In this document: in pieces, positions 22,847-35,400 of the stretch
How the letters are laid out: the number at the start of each line of letters is the position of its first letter
Position numbering within the stretch: the stretch's first letter is position 1
Notes under the pieces: model-generated
What the model was told of the DNA's origin: nothing
Databases searched by the model: none
The model's input: the letters and a program-made list of their open reading frames with translations, nothing else
Assembly (NCBI GenBank): GCA_030704615.1
Contig: CM060731.1
Location: 47,802,001-47,866,000 of the forward strand
Direction of reading: 5' to 3'
Origin: Takakia lepidozioides
Taxonomy: Eukaryota > Streptophyta > Takakiopsida > Takakiales > Takakiaceae
Length of the DNA stretch: 64,000 nucleotides
Program-made: the position numbers and the translations under genes

Positions 22847-25437
22847 GCTGGAGGGGAGTGTGGATAACTTTCCAGCTTTGCCATTGCTGGCGTTTTAATG
22901 TACCAACCAATCTTCAATGCCATATACACGTCTCTTTGTAAGATGGAATTTTTTAGTAGTGCCATTCTACCTCGCCTGCGCTTGTAACAATCTCTCACAT
23001 ATTCAAGTACCACTCAAGGGAAACTACTTGTCTTCATCATTTCAAGCAGGCTGGTTGGTGTCTTTGAGAGACTCAATCAAAGTATCCTTAATCAAGTTGC
23101 TTGTTTGTTTGCTTACATAGATGAAGGTTGTATAGTAGTACTCTGTAAATAGGTCTGCCCACTTACAGTGGCTAATAGGTAGGTGAGTTCCTTCACCAAG
23201 ATACTGGGCATAGTTCTCTCCTTCGAGCACAAGGTTGGTTGACTTTCATGAGGACTTCAAGGAATTAGTGAGACTACCTGGATTAAATTAGCTCACCATA
23301 TAGTAGTTGTTAAACACTGCCCCAATGGGATGCACTTTCTTTTTGGTTTTTAGGAGGGTTAGATCTCACATTCCTCTCTCATGGTCTTGACATTCCCAAT
23401 CGAAAGCCATGTCCCCTTACACTGCCACACCACTGGATGGGCAACCGCTGGCAGTCTACAGTTCACGTTCCTTTGATACTTGGCACAGACTGCTCGTCCT
23501 CTCTTTCTGCACCGCAAGTTGAGCATCTTTTATCTTGCTACATTTTGATGAACTCCCAGGCGGTAGCATCTATAGACTGCATTGGCTCAGATGCAGTAGC
23601 AGCACTCACCCTCTTAGTTCCACTGGACTTATTCAGCCATGTTTGGATTTGATGTTTGTGGGCTACATGAAAAAACGGTAGTGCGGGGGTGAACTGAAAT
23701 CGCTGGATTTCCCACTTCATCAAGAGAAGCTTGATTATGTGGAAACTATAAATGTTGGGGGATCCAGAGTCTAGATCCCTCAAACTCGCTGTATTGGCCT
23801 TGGTGCAAGTATTGTAATTAGCTTTGGGAGTCTACACCAGGCGGCGTCCCATGTACAACCAAACAAACGATTATGATTTAAATACATGCAGTCAGTTCTC
23901 AACCCAAGGGGAAAAAAAAGGGAGGAAGTGCATTAAGCAATAGCCTCCAGGTTTCCAAACAATGTAATAAGCTGGATTTTTCACTACCTGTATATAAGAT
24001 TGAAGTGTTTCACTCTAACAATTTAATTACAAAACTTCAAGTACCTCAAGGAGTAGGTGGGCCTCATAGCCTGGACTGCTTGTATGAAAGGTCCTTGAGC
24101 ACACTGCTCTACCTGCAACAGCTAGGGGTGTTCCTCCCCCAATGGCTTGATGTGGTATACCCCTCGAAGGCTTCCTCGTACAGGCCCAAATTGGATGCAT
24201 AACAATGGTCAGTTATTTGGGAGAGAGAGTGTACGACGAGCAACCCTGAGATCCGTAGTCCATTAGGGCCTTCCATGGAGTAGACTACTCTCTGGACAAG
24301 GCGGTCTCAAGTCTAGGGTCTAGTTCTCAAATGTTCGTTTCCTCTTGTAAATGGTCGGCTCCCTCCCCCTTCCTGCATGCTGCAGCAATTACAACATATG
24401 CCATTCTTTCCTACAAGACATTATACAACCCCTGAACTTAATCTTCACCAAAAAAGGTAGTGTGAGCCACATGGCTGGATATTTGAGGAATATAACGTAC
24501 AACCAAGCCAATAGGAGCAAATGTGTTGTTGTGAAGACTGCATGAATAAGCATCCCAATACCTCTGCTCAGTAAACTTGGTACATTCAACTACACTTCAG
24601 CTTGATACACCCTTAGTGTGCTGCATTCAGGAGCAAAAATACGAGTTGAACCAGAGGACTGATATAGGAAGCACTACATTGCGGACATTGCAATATGGGG
24701 AATCTGAATAAGGCCAGGAACAACTGGAAACTGTGGAATTTCCCCAAGATGCGTTCACATTTAACACTGAGGAAAATTGCAGGGACCCAAAAGTGATCAG
24801 GAAACGCGGCTTGTTTACCAAGTATAATGACCAGTGACCCACAAAGGACACCAGTTTAGCTTTGGCATGTCTCTACAGGGACTGTGAGCCTCTGTATGAG
24901 TTCCGAACCACCACACTACACTCAAAAATCATGGACACAAAATTGGTTCTTTCTGGAAATAAAGCAGCCAACTCAGCCATGTGCTATGGAGAGACAAATC
25001 TTGCCACTGTAGCTTCTCATTTGCAGGAGCATCATAAACAAACTTTCAGCTGAAGCTTAGTTTTTGTCACAGAAGTATATGCTTCCACCAAAAACAACTC
25101 AAAACATATACACAACCAAAGCACTGTCCTATTTTAGTTTCAGAAGGCCTATGATCCTACTTGCTCAATGATGTAAGAAGATTCCCTCCTGCCAGATGCA
25201 AAAAAAATGCTGAGGACACCCCTCATTGGGAAGTCCAACGAAACATGTACAAAGTGTATAATCCGCTCTCTGCTAGAGTGAAATTTGCAGCAGAAATTCC
25301 ACCGGTGACTTTTGACTTGATTTGCTATCAGAGACAAGAAATTGCTACGCCCTTTTTAACAACAATATGTGGGAATAAGCACCCAAGTTTCAGGCTACAC
25401 ACATCTCTCTCACTAAAACTATACATGTACTATATGC
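22847..25437. other. Intergenic, no gene recognised
   Basis: The first part must contain the 3' UTR of the FMN-binding protein gene and the last part the 3' UTR of the minus-strand F-box gene. Several frames of 60-80 codons on both strands have no domain. No tRNA or repeat array was seen. Confidence 0.45.
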
Positions 25438-26871
25438 CTATGCCTCCACCACACAGCAGTGACTACAAAGGTCATTACAGGACTTATCATAAGGCTCGAG
25501 AGCTTCCCACCTGCCAGCAATTCCACATCCTATCGGGCTGAAGATGTCTACTGTGTCGAGGCACGCTGGTGAGTGCCAGCCACGGTCAGCCAGGCAGTGA
25601 CCCGCAAAAACAAATAGACGCTTCCCAATGGCAGCCATGGTCACATACCGTCGGACAGGTAACGAATTACCAGCCGTTTCCAAATCCTTCCGCAATTTCA
25701 GTTGAGATCCTCGGACTGCGGTCCACATGTTCAGATACTCATTGTAGAGTTCAATAGATCCCTTCCATGGGTTCAAGGCATCGCCGGAGCTATACAGCTG
25801 ACCTTCCAAGTTCACAATTTGATATGGAGGGATGTCCAGCTGCCACATGCCACGCACAAATTCCCAGCTGTTCTTAACAGGATCATACACATCTGCTGAG
25901 CTCCGCGAGTTCAGATCATTGTTTTCCGACCATTGAGTGAACCCCCCTATGACGCACACCCTGTTGTCCAAGGTCACCCCCGCACATTTGTATCTACAAG
26001 TGTTCATCTTTGGCAACGATTGCCAGCGGTCTTCCTCCGGGTAATAAACCTCGGCGCTAGCAACACCTTTCTCGGTGTTAGCCTGGCTTTTCCCGCCCGC
26101 CACAAAGATCTTGCCATTAGACACACTACACGCGAAGTCAACTCTAGCAGTTGACATGCTCGCGCAAACTCTCCATGTGTTAGACATACAGTCGTAGACA
26201 TAGACGTCCTTCCTTATCTGAAGGTCCGTTTGTTCGGGGGAGGACAGAGCGTCCTTATGCGTGCACAGCAGGCCTCCGATCACATACATCTTCGCATTCA
26301 ACCCAACGCATCCAAAGCCCTTGAGCATCTCCGAGTCCCTCACCCCTGGCATCCAGCAGATTGATCTCCATATTTTCTCAGTCGGGTCGTAGGCCTCAAA
26401 CCAAGGCCGTGCTCGACTTCTACAAGGCGACCGAGGAACGAACGCGAGGTAAATCCACGGCTCTGTGCACCCAATCTCTTTCCGAACTCCATAAATCTCT
26501 TCACTGGACAGAGCATCCCTCCACAATCTAGACACAAGCTTTAGCACTGGGAAAAGTCCCCTCGGTGTCCGAGCCAAACAGTGCAGTGCCACTGCATTGG
26601 GCAGGCCGGGTATAATGGAGGTCAAAGATTCATGCTCCAGCTTCCCTACTCCCCTCCCCACAGTCCCCGCCAGCGAACACCTACTCTTCTCTCTTGCTTC
26701 CCGCACCTTTGATCCTTTCCCATGCCTGGGACGCAGCCACTGATCAGCCGCTTCAGCCTTTGAAGACAGCTGCGGGGCGAATGCACAATAACAGCAACAT
26801 CGCCTCCATCCCCTGTCTCTCAGCGGGCACACAGCTGGAGTACAACAGGGATGGCCCCCGCGGGCGGCCAT
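25438..26871 (-). CDS. F-box/kelch-repeat protein (single exon)
   Basis: An uninterrupted 477-aa frame starts at ATG 26871 and stops at 25438. Residues about 85-128 form an F-box (IIPGLPNAVALHCLAR, then FPVLKLVSRLWRDAL). Residues about 150-460 form kelch repeats with the usual double-Gly strands (MYVIGG, IFVAGG, VCVIGG, LFVFAG), each followed by a Tyr/Trp strand such as YVYDCMSNTWR or VYDPVKNSWE. Such proteins are the substrate-receptor subunits of SCF ubiquitin ligases: the F-box binds an ASK/SKP1 subunit and the propeller binds the target. The length and intron-free structure are normal for plant F-box/kelch genes. The first 80 residues are Cys/Arg-rich and may not all be translated; a later start is possible but there is no clear Met before the F-box. 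The target is unknown. Confidence 0.9.
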   Translation of the reverse strand: MAARGGHPCCTPAVCPLRDRGWRRCCCYCAFAPQLSSKAEAADQWLRPRHGKGSKVREAREKSRCSLAGTVGRGVGKLEHESLTSIIPGLPNAVALHCLARTPRGLFPVLKLVSRLWRDALSSEEIYGVRKEIGCTEPWIYLAFVPRSPCRSRARPWFEAYDPTEKIWRSICWMPGVRDSEMLKGFGCVGLNAKMYVIGGLLCTHKDALSSPEQTDLQIRKDVYVYDCMSNTWRVCASMSTARVDFACSVSNGKIFVAGGKSQANTEKGVASAEVYYPEEDRWQSLPKMNTCRYKCAGVTLDNRVCVIGGFTQWSENNDLNSRSSADVYDPVKNSWEFVRGMWQLDIPPYQIVNLEGQLYSSGDALNPWKGSIELYNEYLNMWTAVRGSQLKLRKDLETAGNSLPVRRYVTMAAIGKRLFVFAGHCLADRGWHSPACLDTVDIFSPIGCGIAGRWEALEPYDKSCNDLCSHCCVVEA

Positions 26872-27271
26872 AGCCTGTACAGCAAAAGCTACAGATGGCT
26901 CGCATCACTCTCTCCTCCGAAGTCTCCTCCCCGCATCGTCTTCCTCGCCCCTGCTCCCACACGTGTGCCACCAACTGCGCCGTCCGTCCTTATCTTCATT
27001 CGTCCTCTCTGTGGATGAAAAACCTGCGAACTCCCCATGACCGACCGGTCTCCGGGTCTCCCGTTACGACCCTGTTATTCCTGTTACGAGTTACGACCCT
27101 GTTATCTAATTTTGGTCTTCGTGGTCCCCTGTTACGCTCCCGTTATCTATTTCCGAACTTCGTGCCTCCTGTCTATTTTTGTGTTGATATATTTGGCATT
27201 GCTACTCAGATATGATCTACAAACAGGGGTAGGGCTTCAGCCTCACCCTCCAGATTTTCAAAGATGCTTAA
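26872..27271. promoter_or_regulatory. Upstream region of the F-box/kelch gene with short repeats
   Basis: Directly upstream (to the right) of the F-box start there is a GC-rich, CT-rich stretch (26880-27060). It is followed by a short array of GTTACGACCCTGTTAT-type repeats at about 27063-27150, with two near-perfect copies and diverged ones. No TATA box was fixed. Confidence 0.4.
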
Positions 27272-28419
27272 CCCTTCAAGGACGAGCCTGTTTTTGGTGG
27301 GCCCCGTCTAAAACCAGACATACCCTCGCGGATGAGGGTGTATCTCCCATTGGACAAACATCCGAGGGGATGAACCGTTCCAAAGTCATCCTACCTACTT
27401 CATGCACCTGAAGTAAAAATTTCAGGAGAATTGACCGTCTAAAGTGGAAGATTATAACAAAAATTCTAGGCTTTTTTTTTTTGTTGGATATATTTTCAAC
27501 ATGAAAATTTGGTTTGACCAAGCAGATTGCCAACCTTTTTTATTTTTCATTGATACAGCCTACCCAGATTCAGATTATATGGCACCCATAGCAAAGCCTC
27601 CCAAAATTCCAGAGCCAAATTCCAAAAATGCATAATGGTTGCTTTGTATGGGAAAACAGGGGGGTCAAAATGCCAATTTCTCTCATGGGAAAAACACATC
27701 CCCCCAAATGTGGGGCAATTTGTGAGGGAATCCAAATTCCTCTCGTCATGTTGTTGTTTGCCTACCTACCGAGTACCCTGGAAAAAAAATTCCACATTCT
27801 AAGCTGTTTGTAGGCAAAGATTGCCAAAAAACCGAATCCCTACTTGAATCCCAGCTCCGGCAAAGAACTGCCGGAGCCGGTGGATATTTCCGGCCAAAAA
27901 ATCCGGCCACGTCATCACAAACCAAGGAAGTCACGGGGCCCTCCACCCTGCGTTTCAGCGCTCTCCCTCCATGACCTGCCAACGGCCACCTGATTGGGCC
28001 ACGCACCTAAACCCTGCGGGTGAGAATCTCCCGCCCCCGCCACCTGCCACCTGATTGGGCCACGTGCCTGGCGTTTCGCGCGTGCCGGGGGTCCGCCGCT
28101 GTCCGCACGGGCGGACATGCAGCCCCCCGCTGTCACCCGCTGCCGGCAAACGCCCACCCCCCCAATCCTGCCTGCCACGTATGCCAGTCAACCTGCTGAC
28201 GGGCCCAAAACCACAGGATTTTGGGTACCCCTCCAGATTCCAAAAAATCCTGACGGCGGGGGATTAGATTTTTTAGGGTGCGATCAACACAGGGGGCCGT
28301 AAATATTTATGGGCTACACTTTTCGTTCAGGAATCGTTTTCATCCGACATGATCTGCACATTTATCATCCAGTCGAAATTTCGACCCGACCCCATACGGG
28401 TCGCCTCGTCCTTGAAGGG
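27272..28419. mobile_element. Non-autonomous DNA transposon with CCCTT termini and TTAA-type target
   Basis: Terminal inverted repeats CCCTTCAAGGACGAG (27272) and CTCGTCCTTGAAGGG (to 28419) bound a 1148-bp segment. It is preceded by TTAA (27268-27271) and followed by TCAA (28420-28423), one base from a TTAA duplication. TTAA target sites with ends starting CCC(T/Y) are the hallmark of the piggyBac superfamily. No transposase frame is present. The interior is GC-rich (27.9-28.2 kb). A second element with the same type of ends but a different TIR lies at 56483-57304. Confidence 0.65.
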
Positions 28420-28507
28420 TCAAGTAACAGAGAACAGAGATGCCAAGAAAAGTCTTCCCTTAAGATAAAGGAAATCTAGGGCAATGGGACTTCATGTAAC
28501 CGTAGGT

Positions 28508-28600
28508 GTCAATCTTTTTCTTTTTCTTTTTCTTGAACGGGGGTAGCTAGCCCTGATTAACTTTATTGAGTAATTATTTGGGGAAAAGAATTAAAACCCC
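28508..28600 (-). mobile_element. L1-type LINE 3' tail
   Basis: Reverse complement of the same 3' end as at 1030-1095: AATAAAGTTAATCAGGGCT, then a C-rich stretch, GTTCAAG and an (AAGAAA)n tail at 28508-28530. The region to its right (to about 28650) is probably 3' UTR of the same copy, but no coding sequence is attached. Confidence 0.6.
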
Positions 28601-29811
28601 GATTAAGCCATAAGGCAGTCAATCTTGGAAGTTTGAAATTAGGTCAGCAACGACCTGATAATAAAATGAATATGACGAAATGTTGTCTAACTTAAGTTTT
28701 CAATCTTTGCGTCGAAAGTAAGCATCGTAGTACCCGAAACAAGGAAAGTGATATCATCCATATTAGTCGGGCTTCTGCTAGTGAACACATTGTATGTAAA
28801 CTTTTTTGTGAAAAGTGGTGCACTGGAAATCCAAGATATAGAGGTCTCTAGTCTCTAGCACCTTGCTTCTGCTATACAAAAACAATATCAAATTGTTGAA
28901 ATGCAGCACAAGAGACAACATTGATGGGGAAGTTGGGGTTCCGAGCAAGACATCAAACTACTCCTTAGTGTTGAGGGTGGCAATGAGAGGGAAGTTCATA
29001 TCTCACTTTCGTGCACCAAAGTATGGCTCCACTACACAGCCTAGAATGATGTGGTTCCAACAATTATGGAATGTTATATACATTTAGTCATGATGGTTAG
29101 CTATGAATTAGTGTTTTTGTTTTCATATTTCCAAAATCGCTGGCGGGGCCACATGTGAATTCTACCCAGTGCCCATGTGGCGAGAATATCCAGGTGACAG
29201 AGTTAGAAAAGTGGTTATTTTCCAGGTGGCACATTTTAACTGGTCCACGTAGGCAAGATTATGCCCCTGAAATTTATCTGCTGCTTCTTGGCGAAAAAAT
29301 CAGATATTACCCCCCATAATTCCTTTGTACAAGTAGCTGACGTAGTTTCCAGGTCGAAATCTGGCGAGTTTTGCCAAAAAAAAACACACTGCTATGAATG
29401 GTTTATTTCTAGTTAATTATGACATTATACATTGTATTTGTATTTGTGGACTTTATTGGTTCCATGTGCCAAGTGAGGTATCAAACCTCAGTCGAGATGT
29501 GGAATGGGTTTTATCAGTGTTGGGCGGGTATTACTTTTTCTAATACCAGCCGGGTCCTAGTATTGAAAAGAAATTATTTTTCAATACCAGCCGATTGGAA
29601 GATTCACTTAATTTTAATATCTGCCGGTTCTCAATAGTAGTATGATTTTTTATTTGCGGACGTGTATCAATAGGATGGGTATTCCAATCTAATACCAGCC
29701 GGTTATCAACCCCAATATAAATAATTAAAATAACAACTAATTATTAAATATGTCTTTAATTGAATTTAGAAGCATAATTGATTTCACAAGGAAATCAATT
29801 ATTATGTAGCA
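28601..29811. other. No gene recognised; ATACCAGCC-rich patch
   Basis: AT-rich sequence without a credible gene. Between about 29540 and 29710 the motif AATACCAGCCGG and variants occurs several times, interleaved with AT-rich stretches. It is related in wording to the ACCAG-rich block at 57.6-58.1 kb. Confidence 0.4.
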
Positions 29812-30875
29812 TTACATAATAACGCCAAGGGAAAAGATTACGCAAACTTGAATCCTACCAGGCATCCAAGAAGCTTCAGAGGTAACTAATGGTTGCAATG
29901 AAGGAGAGAGGAGGATAGCTGTTCCACCCTTGGTTCCTTCATATGTAGGTTTCCAGTAAGCAGAATTAATAGGCCAAAGATAATCGTTCAAGGCATTGAT
30001 TTTCCTAGGATCCAACTTATGTTCTTGAAGGAAGATAATAGAGTCGTTTTGGATAAAGGGAGCTAGCCAGGTCTTTATTTTAAGCCTTTTGAGAGAGGCT
30101 TGGTCAGAGCTGAGGCCCCAAATGTTCCAGGAGCACACATTAAGTATCATTAATCAGGTGGGGAGGGCTGAGACACGATATCTCACTTGATGGCCCTTGG
30201 GGGATGATGCTAAATTTAACCCTACGGTCAGAAGGACGGAGGGTTTGAAGCCACTGAAGGAGGGGGGAGGTTTTGGACTCTTTTTGTGGATCTGGACAAA
30301 AATAGCTTTGGAGATTGGGGGGACCACTAATCCTAGGGGAGTGCTGAATTGGTCATTGAAGGCTACATTGATGGAAAACGAGACAATGTTGACCAGATTG
30401 GGAAACAAAGCTAAAGATTGCAAAGCTGAAATGATTGGGCAGGACTCTAATTCCCGTGGCTCTAGGTTGAGGCTACCGAGAGGGGTATTGACAGGGAGGT
30501 TTAGGATCGGAAGAAAATGTCTGCCAGGTCTCTTCGAGGATTTAAGGGGTTTGAAGCACAAAAGCCAACATCTATAAACGTCCCTAGAGAGAATTTGAAA
30601 TATAATGCATGGCATAGGGGAGGTAGGGACGACAGGTCAATGGGAGGATTGCTTCGCTGGGCTGGAGGGTCGTGTGGTGTCGGTATTGCCTTTGCAGTGG
30701 AAATCTCCAGAACTGTGTTGCCCCCTTCCGATGCCGAGTCAGCGTCCTCTTTTGATGAAGCCAGAGAGGGGGAATGGGCCCTGACTCCATTAAATTGGGC
30801 CCCGGAAACCAAATACCCGGCTGAAGCCACCGGAGTGCAGCCGATAACGGCGCCGAAATTGGGCTCCGGAAACAA
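29812..30875 (-). mobile_element. L1-type LINE fragment: end of ORF1 region plus start of ORF2 endonuclease
   Basis: On the minus strand 30875-30154 is a Ser/Pro-rich linker-like frame (ORF1 C-terminal region). At 30150-29812 the start of an APE endonuclease is clear (MILNVCSWNIWGLSS, IIFLQEHKLDP, GTAILLSPSLQPL). The frame is cut off at 29812, before the catalytic GDFN segment. A fragment broken on its 3' side is not a simple 5'-truncated insertion and implies later rearrangement or deletion. The missing middle of such an endonuclease begins the L1 at 51194. Confidence 0.72.
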
Positions 30876-30940
30876 AATTCTCGGCTAAAGCTTCTGCATT
30901 CCATCTAATAACGACGCCAAAATTGGGCTCCGGAGAGCAA
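30791..30940. repeat. 65-bp tandem repeats containing degenerate palindromes
   Basis: AAATTGGGCYCCGGAAAC...ACGRCGCC recurs at 30791, 30856 and 30921, two full units and a partial one, each 65 bp. The unit junctions at 30844-30859 and 30908-30923 match the right half of the 16-bp palindrome described at 36.3-37.8 kb. These are the leftmost occurrences of that motif. Confidence 0.65.
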
Positions 30941-31143
30941 ATACCCGCCTTACGGTGAGGGAGTTTTGCAAACTGTCCTGAAACTGGTGCAGATTTGTCT
31001 AATAAAAGCACACATGTCGGAAGAAATAGAAGTTCTGCCGCATACGACATTGGCAGTGCAGCAATGATATATCACTCTTCCGCCGGCCTCGCTCTCATTT
31101 TGCTCTTTACTCTTCTCTGTTGTGCCCATCTCCTCCATGCTCT

Positions 31144-31689
31144 ATGTTCTTGCTGTGTCGTGAGGCCACGTCGTGCCCGAATCACATCTATCGACGCCAG
31201 ACGGGAGTCATTGTCCCGAAAGCAAACGACATCATTGTCTTCCTAGATGTTTACAGGGACGATCCTCGACTTGTCCAGCTAAGAGCAATGGAGTTTCTTC
31301 CAGGATTGCACAATTCTCCTGGACCCCAGCTGGGGAGCAGGTGGTACCTGCGCATCATGGACCTGGACTTTCCGCTTGAGTGGGAGCCGAACAGATCACG
31401 CACAACGTTGCTGTATCGCTAGAACTGTTGCGAGTGGACGTATGATGAGTGCATAGGTGAAAACTTCACGCGTGGACGGACTGGCTCGGAAAGTGGGGAC
31501 ATTCTCTTCAGTTATGAGGATGAGGAGGAGGGGAACACAGGGCCCACTATGAAAATGTCCTTCTACAAAGGGGGCGCTATCGATAAACACGACATCCTCG
31601 TTAGTTTCAACTGGGCGACAGAAACCGCTGACATTTTGTTCAAATATCGGCACCCGGTCACTCAGGAGGTCCTTGAGAGGCCAGTTTGA
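31144..31689 (+). pseudogene. Unknown family X, copy 1 (one in-frame stop)
   Basis: From ATG 31144 a frame of 181 codons plus stop is open, except for one TAG at 31420-31422. It reads through NDIIVFLDVY, GSRWYLRIMD, EWTYDECIGENF and SGDILFSYED before the stop at 31687-31689. Blocks in the same order occur in the minus-strand frame at 52588-51964 (GDIMVELDF, GQQWILVVRD, SGPGNILLKL, TDILYLYVR), so the two are diverged paralogues and real proteins. No known domain is recognised. The mixed beta-strand-like spacing of hydrophobics suggests a compact beta-rich fold, but that is only an impression. It lies upstream of, and points towards, the 3' end of the MULE transposase gene. Confidence 0.55.
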
Positions 31690-32425
31690 GTTCCTTTTTC
31701 TTAGGCGAGGGGACCATAGGTCTTGCATGCTAGAGTAGACATGTTTCGACTCGCCGACACTCATGGCACATACGTTTTGCTTCAGAAATCAAGTAGCTTC
31801 CCTGTGCCATATGGGGAATATACATGCTTGGATAATCTTCTGTTAGGGTTTTTTGCAATTCACTGCCAGTATGTTGGGACGTGTCCTTTGTCGTATGGAT
31901 TGTTATGTGCACAAGGTGCAGTATGCAAATGCTGGAATGTGCAGTAGGACCCTTCCCACTGGGACACAGAACTAGCAATCTTGTACAGGCATCACATTTG
32001 CAGAACACTGACAATGTATTGGTAGCAAATCGGAGTCTTTTCATAAAGGTGGACGAAAACGCCAGGATCGGCTGCGAAATCACCACAAATTGAATGAAGA
32101 GCAGTAACAAAGAAGCACTATGCAGTATACAGACCAATAACGGCGCTGAAATAGGCCACAATGCCTGTGTATCTCCACACAATGTATGCTTTCCTCAGAT
32201 CAATTTATAGACATAACCAAAATAAAAAAAACATGCCCATGCCATTCACGGCCAAAAACCACATTCTCATGTATTGCGGCACCGAAATGCACCTAGAGCC
32301 ATGGCGGTGCGACACCACCAAGTGTATAATTCCTCACAAAAAAATAGGGTGCAAGAAGATGAATGTAATATAATTGTCACTTTCTCCTTCCCGGATGTGG
32401 AATGTCAAGCAGTCCGACCTGTATC
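31690..32425. other. Spacer between family X copy 1 and the MULE transposase
   Basis: No gene recognised. Two degenerate palindromes of the 16-bp family occur at 32137-32152 and 32273-32288, tying this stretch to the composite element. Confidence 0.4.
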
Positions 32426-35400
32426 CTACCGTAGGGCCTTGTGCAGCTTGTTGAAGCTCAGTGTTGGAGCATGGATGAAGACGTCCACTGCGGATATGCA
32501 ACTCATGCGCTTCAGAAAAATGTAATAAAGGTGTTTGCAGGGGACGTATGCTGCATTCTTCGATTCCATAACAAGGAAGTCCTCACAGTTGCAAGCTGAG
32601 TACTGAGAAACCGTGATTGCATACACGACACTGCGCGCAGCAGACCCGGCTATTGACAACTGAAATATTCGCCCCATCCCGGGGTGAGGAACATCCCTGC
32701 AACCTTGCACTATGCAGGGCATTGCAAGAGCATTGGTCATCCTGGTGTCGTTCGCCTTTGTTGGTGGCCGTCGTCTTTTCAGTTTCCCCCACCGATGGGT
32801 GGGCCAAGCTGCGGGGTCACCCACCGGTATGTGGGGCGAAGAGCTTCTCGTGGGAGGAGGATGACTGGGAATTGGATTTTGTGGAACGTTTGTCCTCTCC
32901 ACCAGTCGAAACCCTGCACTTCCTAGAGCGTCTGCCTCCTCCAGGGTAACATCTGTACCAGTTGCCACAGGCCAAACTGCTGGTGGCCATACTTGGGCTT
33001 GTCGAACACACACGACATGATGTCGTGCCTACAGAACCAAAACTCCTTCAGTGTGGCCTCCACAAACTTTGCGCACACAAATCTCCCTGTGAAGCAAGGG
33101 GCAGGCACACCGCCCTGCGGGCTTCTCCGAATCATCTTATTGCATCTCTGGTTGGTGTCAACACGAACAGCACAACATTTGCCACTAAATGACAGACGGG
33201 TCCGTGCAATTCTCCACTGCGAGGCCGACACATCTCGCTCCACAATTGGAATGTTGTATTGGGTAATGATAATAGGAGCAGTACGCTCATCCTCGGCATG
33301 TTGTCCCGAGTTTGGCAGCGATTCCATGGATGCTGCAGGAGAGGGGGTACGAGTCCTACTGGGAGGAGGCGTGGACGCAACATCGTTGCGCCCCGGGGTT
33401 GAGTGCGGATGTTCATATCTGATCTCCATGAATCACCGTCGCCTTCGGGCATGTCCTCAATTCTTCTCTTCACCGGCCGGCTGCGGATATCGCCCTCCAG
33501 GCAGTTCCCTCGACTGTGTAACGACGTTGACCTCATTGTTTCCCGCAATGCAGCAGTCCATTTTTTGGGATCGGTCGAACGATGCGCCGCCCTCATCAGC
33601 ATCTCCTGCCTGTCTGGTCCGATACCCCATTGCTTTCCTCCCAGAAACTGGTAGTAACGAGATTGTTGCATGATGGCCCTCACAATATCTTCTGTTGTTG
33701 CTATCAACATGTCAACGAGATGTGCCGCAGAGGAAGTACGCCAGGAAGAGTGCACCAATTCGGCCATGTTCGTCGTCGGCATATCTGTGTCATCATCCAA
33801 GCTCATGTCCTGTTGAAGGAAATTAGAAATGTCACTCATTGTGGAGAATGTCGAAGCACAAAACAGAACAATTGTCAAGTACAGAAATGTATTACCTGTC
33901 TCATGTAGTCTCCAAACTGGCGGAATATATAGTGCCACCACGCAAGCCACGTTTGCAGTTCTGGCTGATCTTTCACATCCACTACCCCTGAAGACACCCA
34001 CCAGGCGCGTATGGTTGCAAACTCGGTCTCTGCCTCGTCGTTGGAATTCGCATTTTTTCACGCAAGGCACATACTGATATGATCCTGCCGGTGGCGTGAC
34101 GCTACAAACCTTTTTGTATTTTACGTCAAACTCTACATGAAGTGAAACCCGCAAGATCTATCTTTATCTTTCATTGGAGTCTTTGGGTCGTCCCCATATA
34201 CCCTTCTCACTGCAGCCCAGTTCGCCTGGGCATTGTCAGCCATGAAGCCCCTAAAATCGGGAGGGGGCAACTTCGCTCTCGCCATTTGCTCATTAATTCC
34301 GCGCCACATATGCAACTCCGAATCTGTGTCTTCTCCTTTCATTTCGCAGATAGCAATGGTCATCAACTTTCTACAATGTGGGTCGTATACATGTGCCCCC
34401 ATTGTCACCCAATCGTGGTTGGTAATTTGCCTGATGTGGTCGAACATGACCCAACAATTTGAGAGGTCTCCACTGGTCATCCGCTTCACCAAATCGACCC
34501 CGCTCCCCGGTCCACACGTTGACATCTTAAATATGAAGCACCTGTCCGTCTCTGAGCCTTGACCAGGAAAGAAGCTGCCCTGGATGAAGTCGTAGCCGCA
34601 TGTGCGCTTCACGTCCAAGATGGAGTGCATGTCTGATCCTCTTCCGATTTGTTTCTTGCAGCCGACAATGTGGTTCCTGACATTGGGGCTGCACACATGG
34701 GAGACAGCTTCCAGCAGCTCCTTCATGTCCCCCTCACCCAGCTGATCTCTTGTGCTTCTGTCCTCCGACATTATTCTGCCAATTGCAATTCTATGTGCGG
34801 ATGCGAGCTGTATCTGCTTTGGTTTTGCTCCCGGCCTCAACCTCATCTCCTCCTTGATAATATCGTGGGCTTGTTGAAAAACGACTCTGCAATTGCCTCT
34901 GGCGACGGGGTGGTCATGCTTTCCGATGTGAATGCATGCTCTGGTACACGTTGGGCCGACGGTCCCGATGTAGTACTGCTTGGCGTTGCACACTGCCATA
35001 TACATAGGGGCTGCGTTGCAATGGGCACACTTGAACGTCCCTACAGGAACTCTACCTTGAGGCCAAAATGGGGTCGACGAATTGCCAATCCAGTCTGTCT
35101 CATTCCGGGTGCCTTTGCTCGTGTAGTGGTAACATGTGCTCGAGAAACATTTAAGATGCTCAGCACACAATACATATCTCACTCGAACTCCATCACCCAG
35201 GTTGGACGATGAAGTTTTGGTGACACACCAAGGGTGGCCGTCATGTTTCCTCTTCATTCCTGCCAGCATGTCGTCTGGGCCTGCGCCTGCCGGCACTGGA
35301 GGGAACTCGTAGATAGCATTCCCATCCACAACTTCAGGCAAAGTTTCCACTTAATGGATTGGAGTTTTGTCGTAATCAAGCCTAAGAAGGTCACTGGAGC

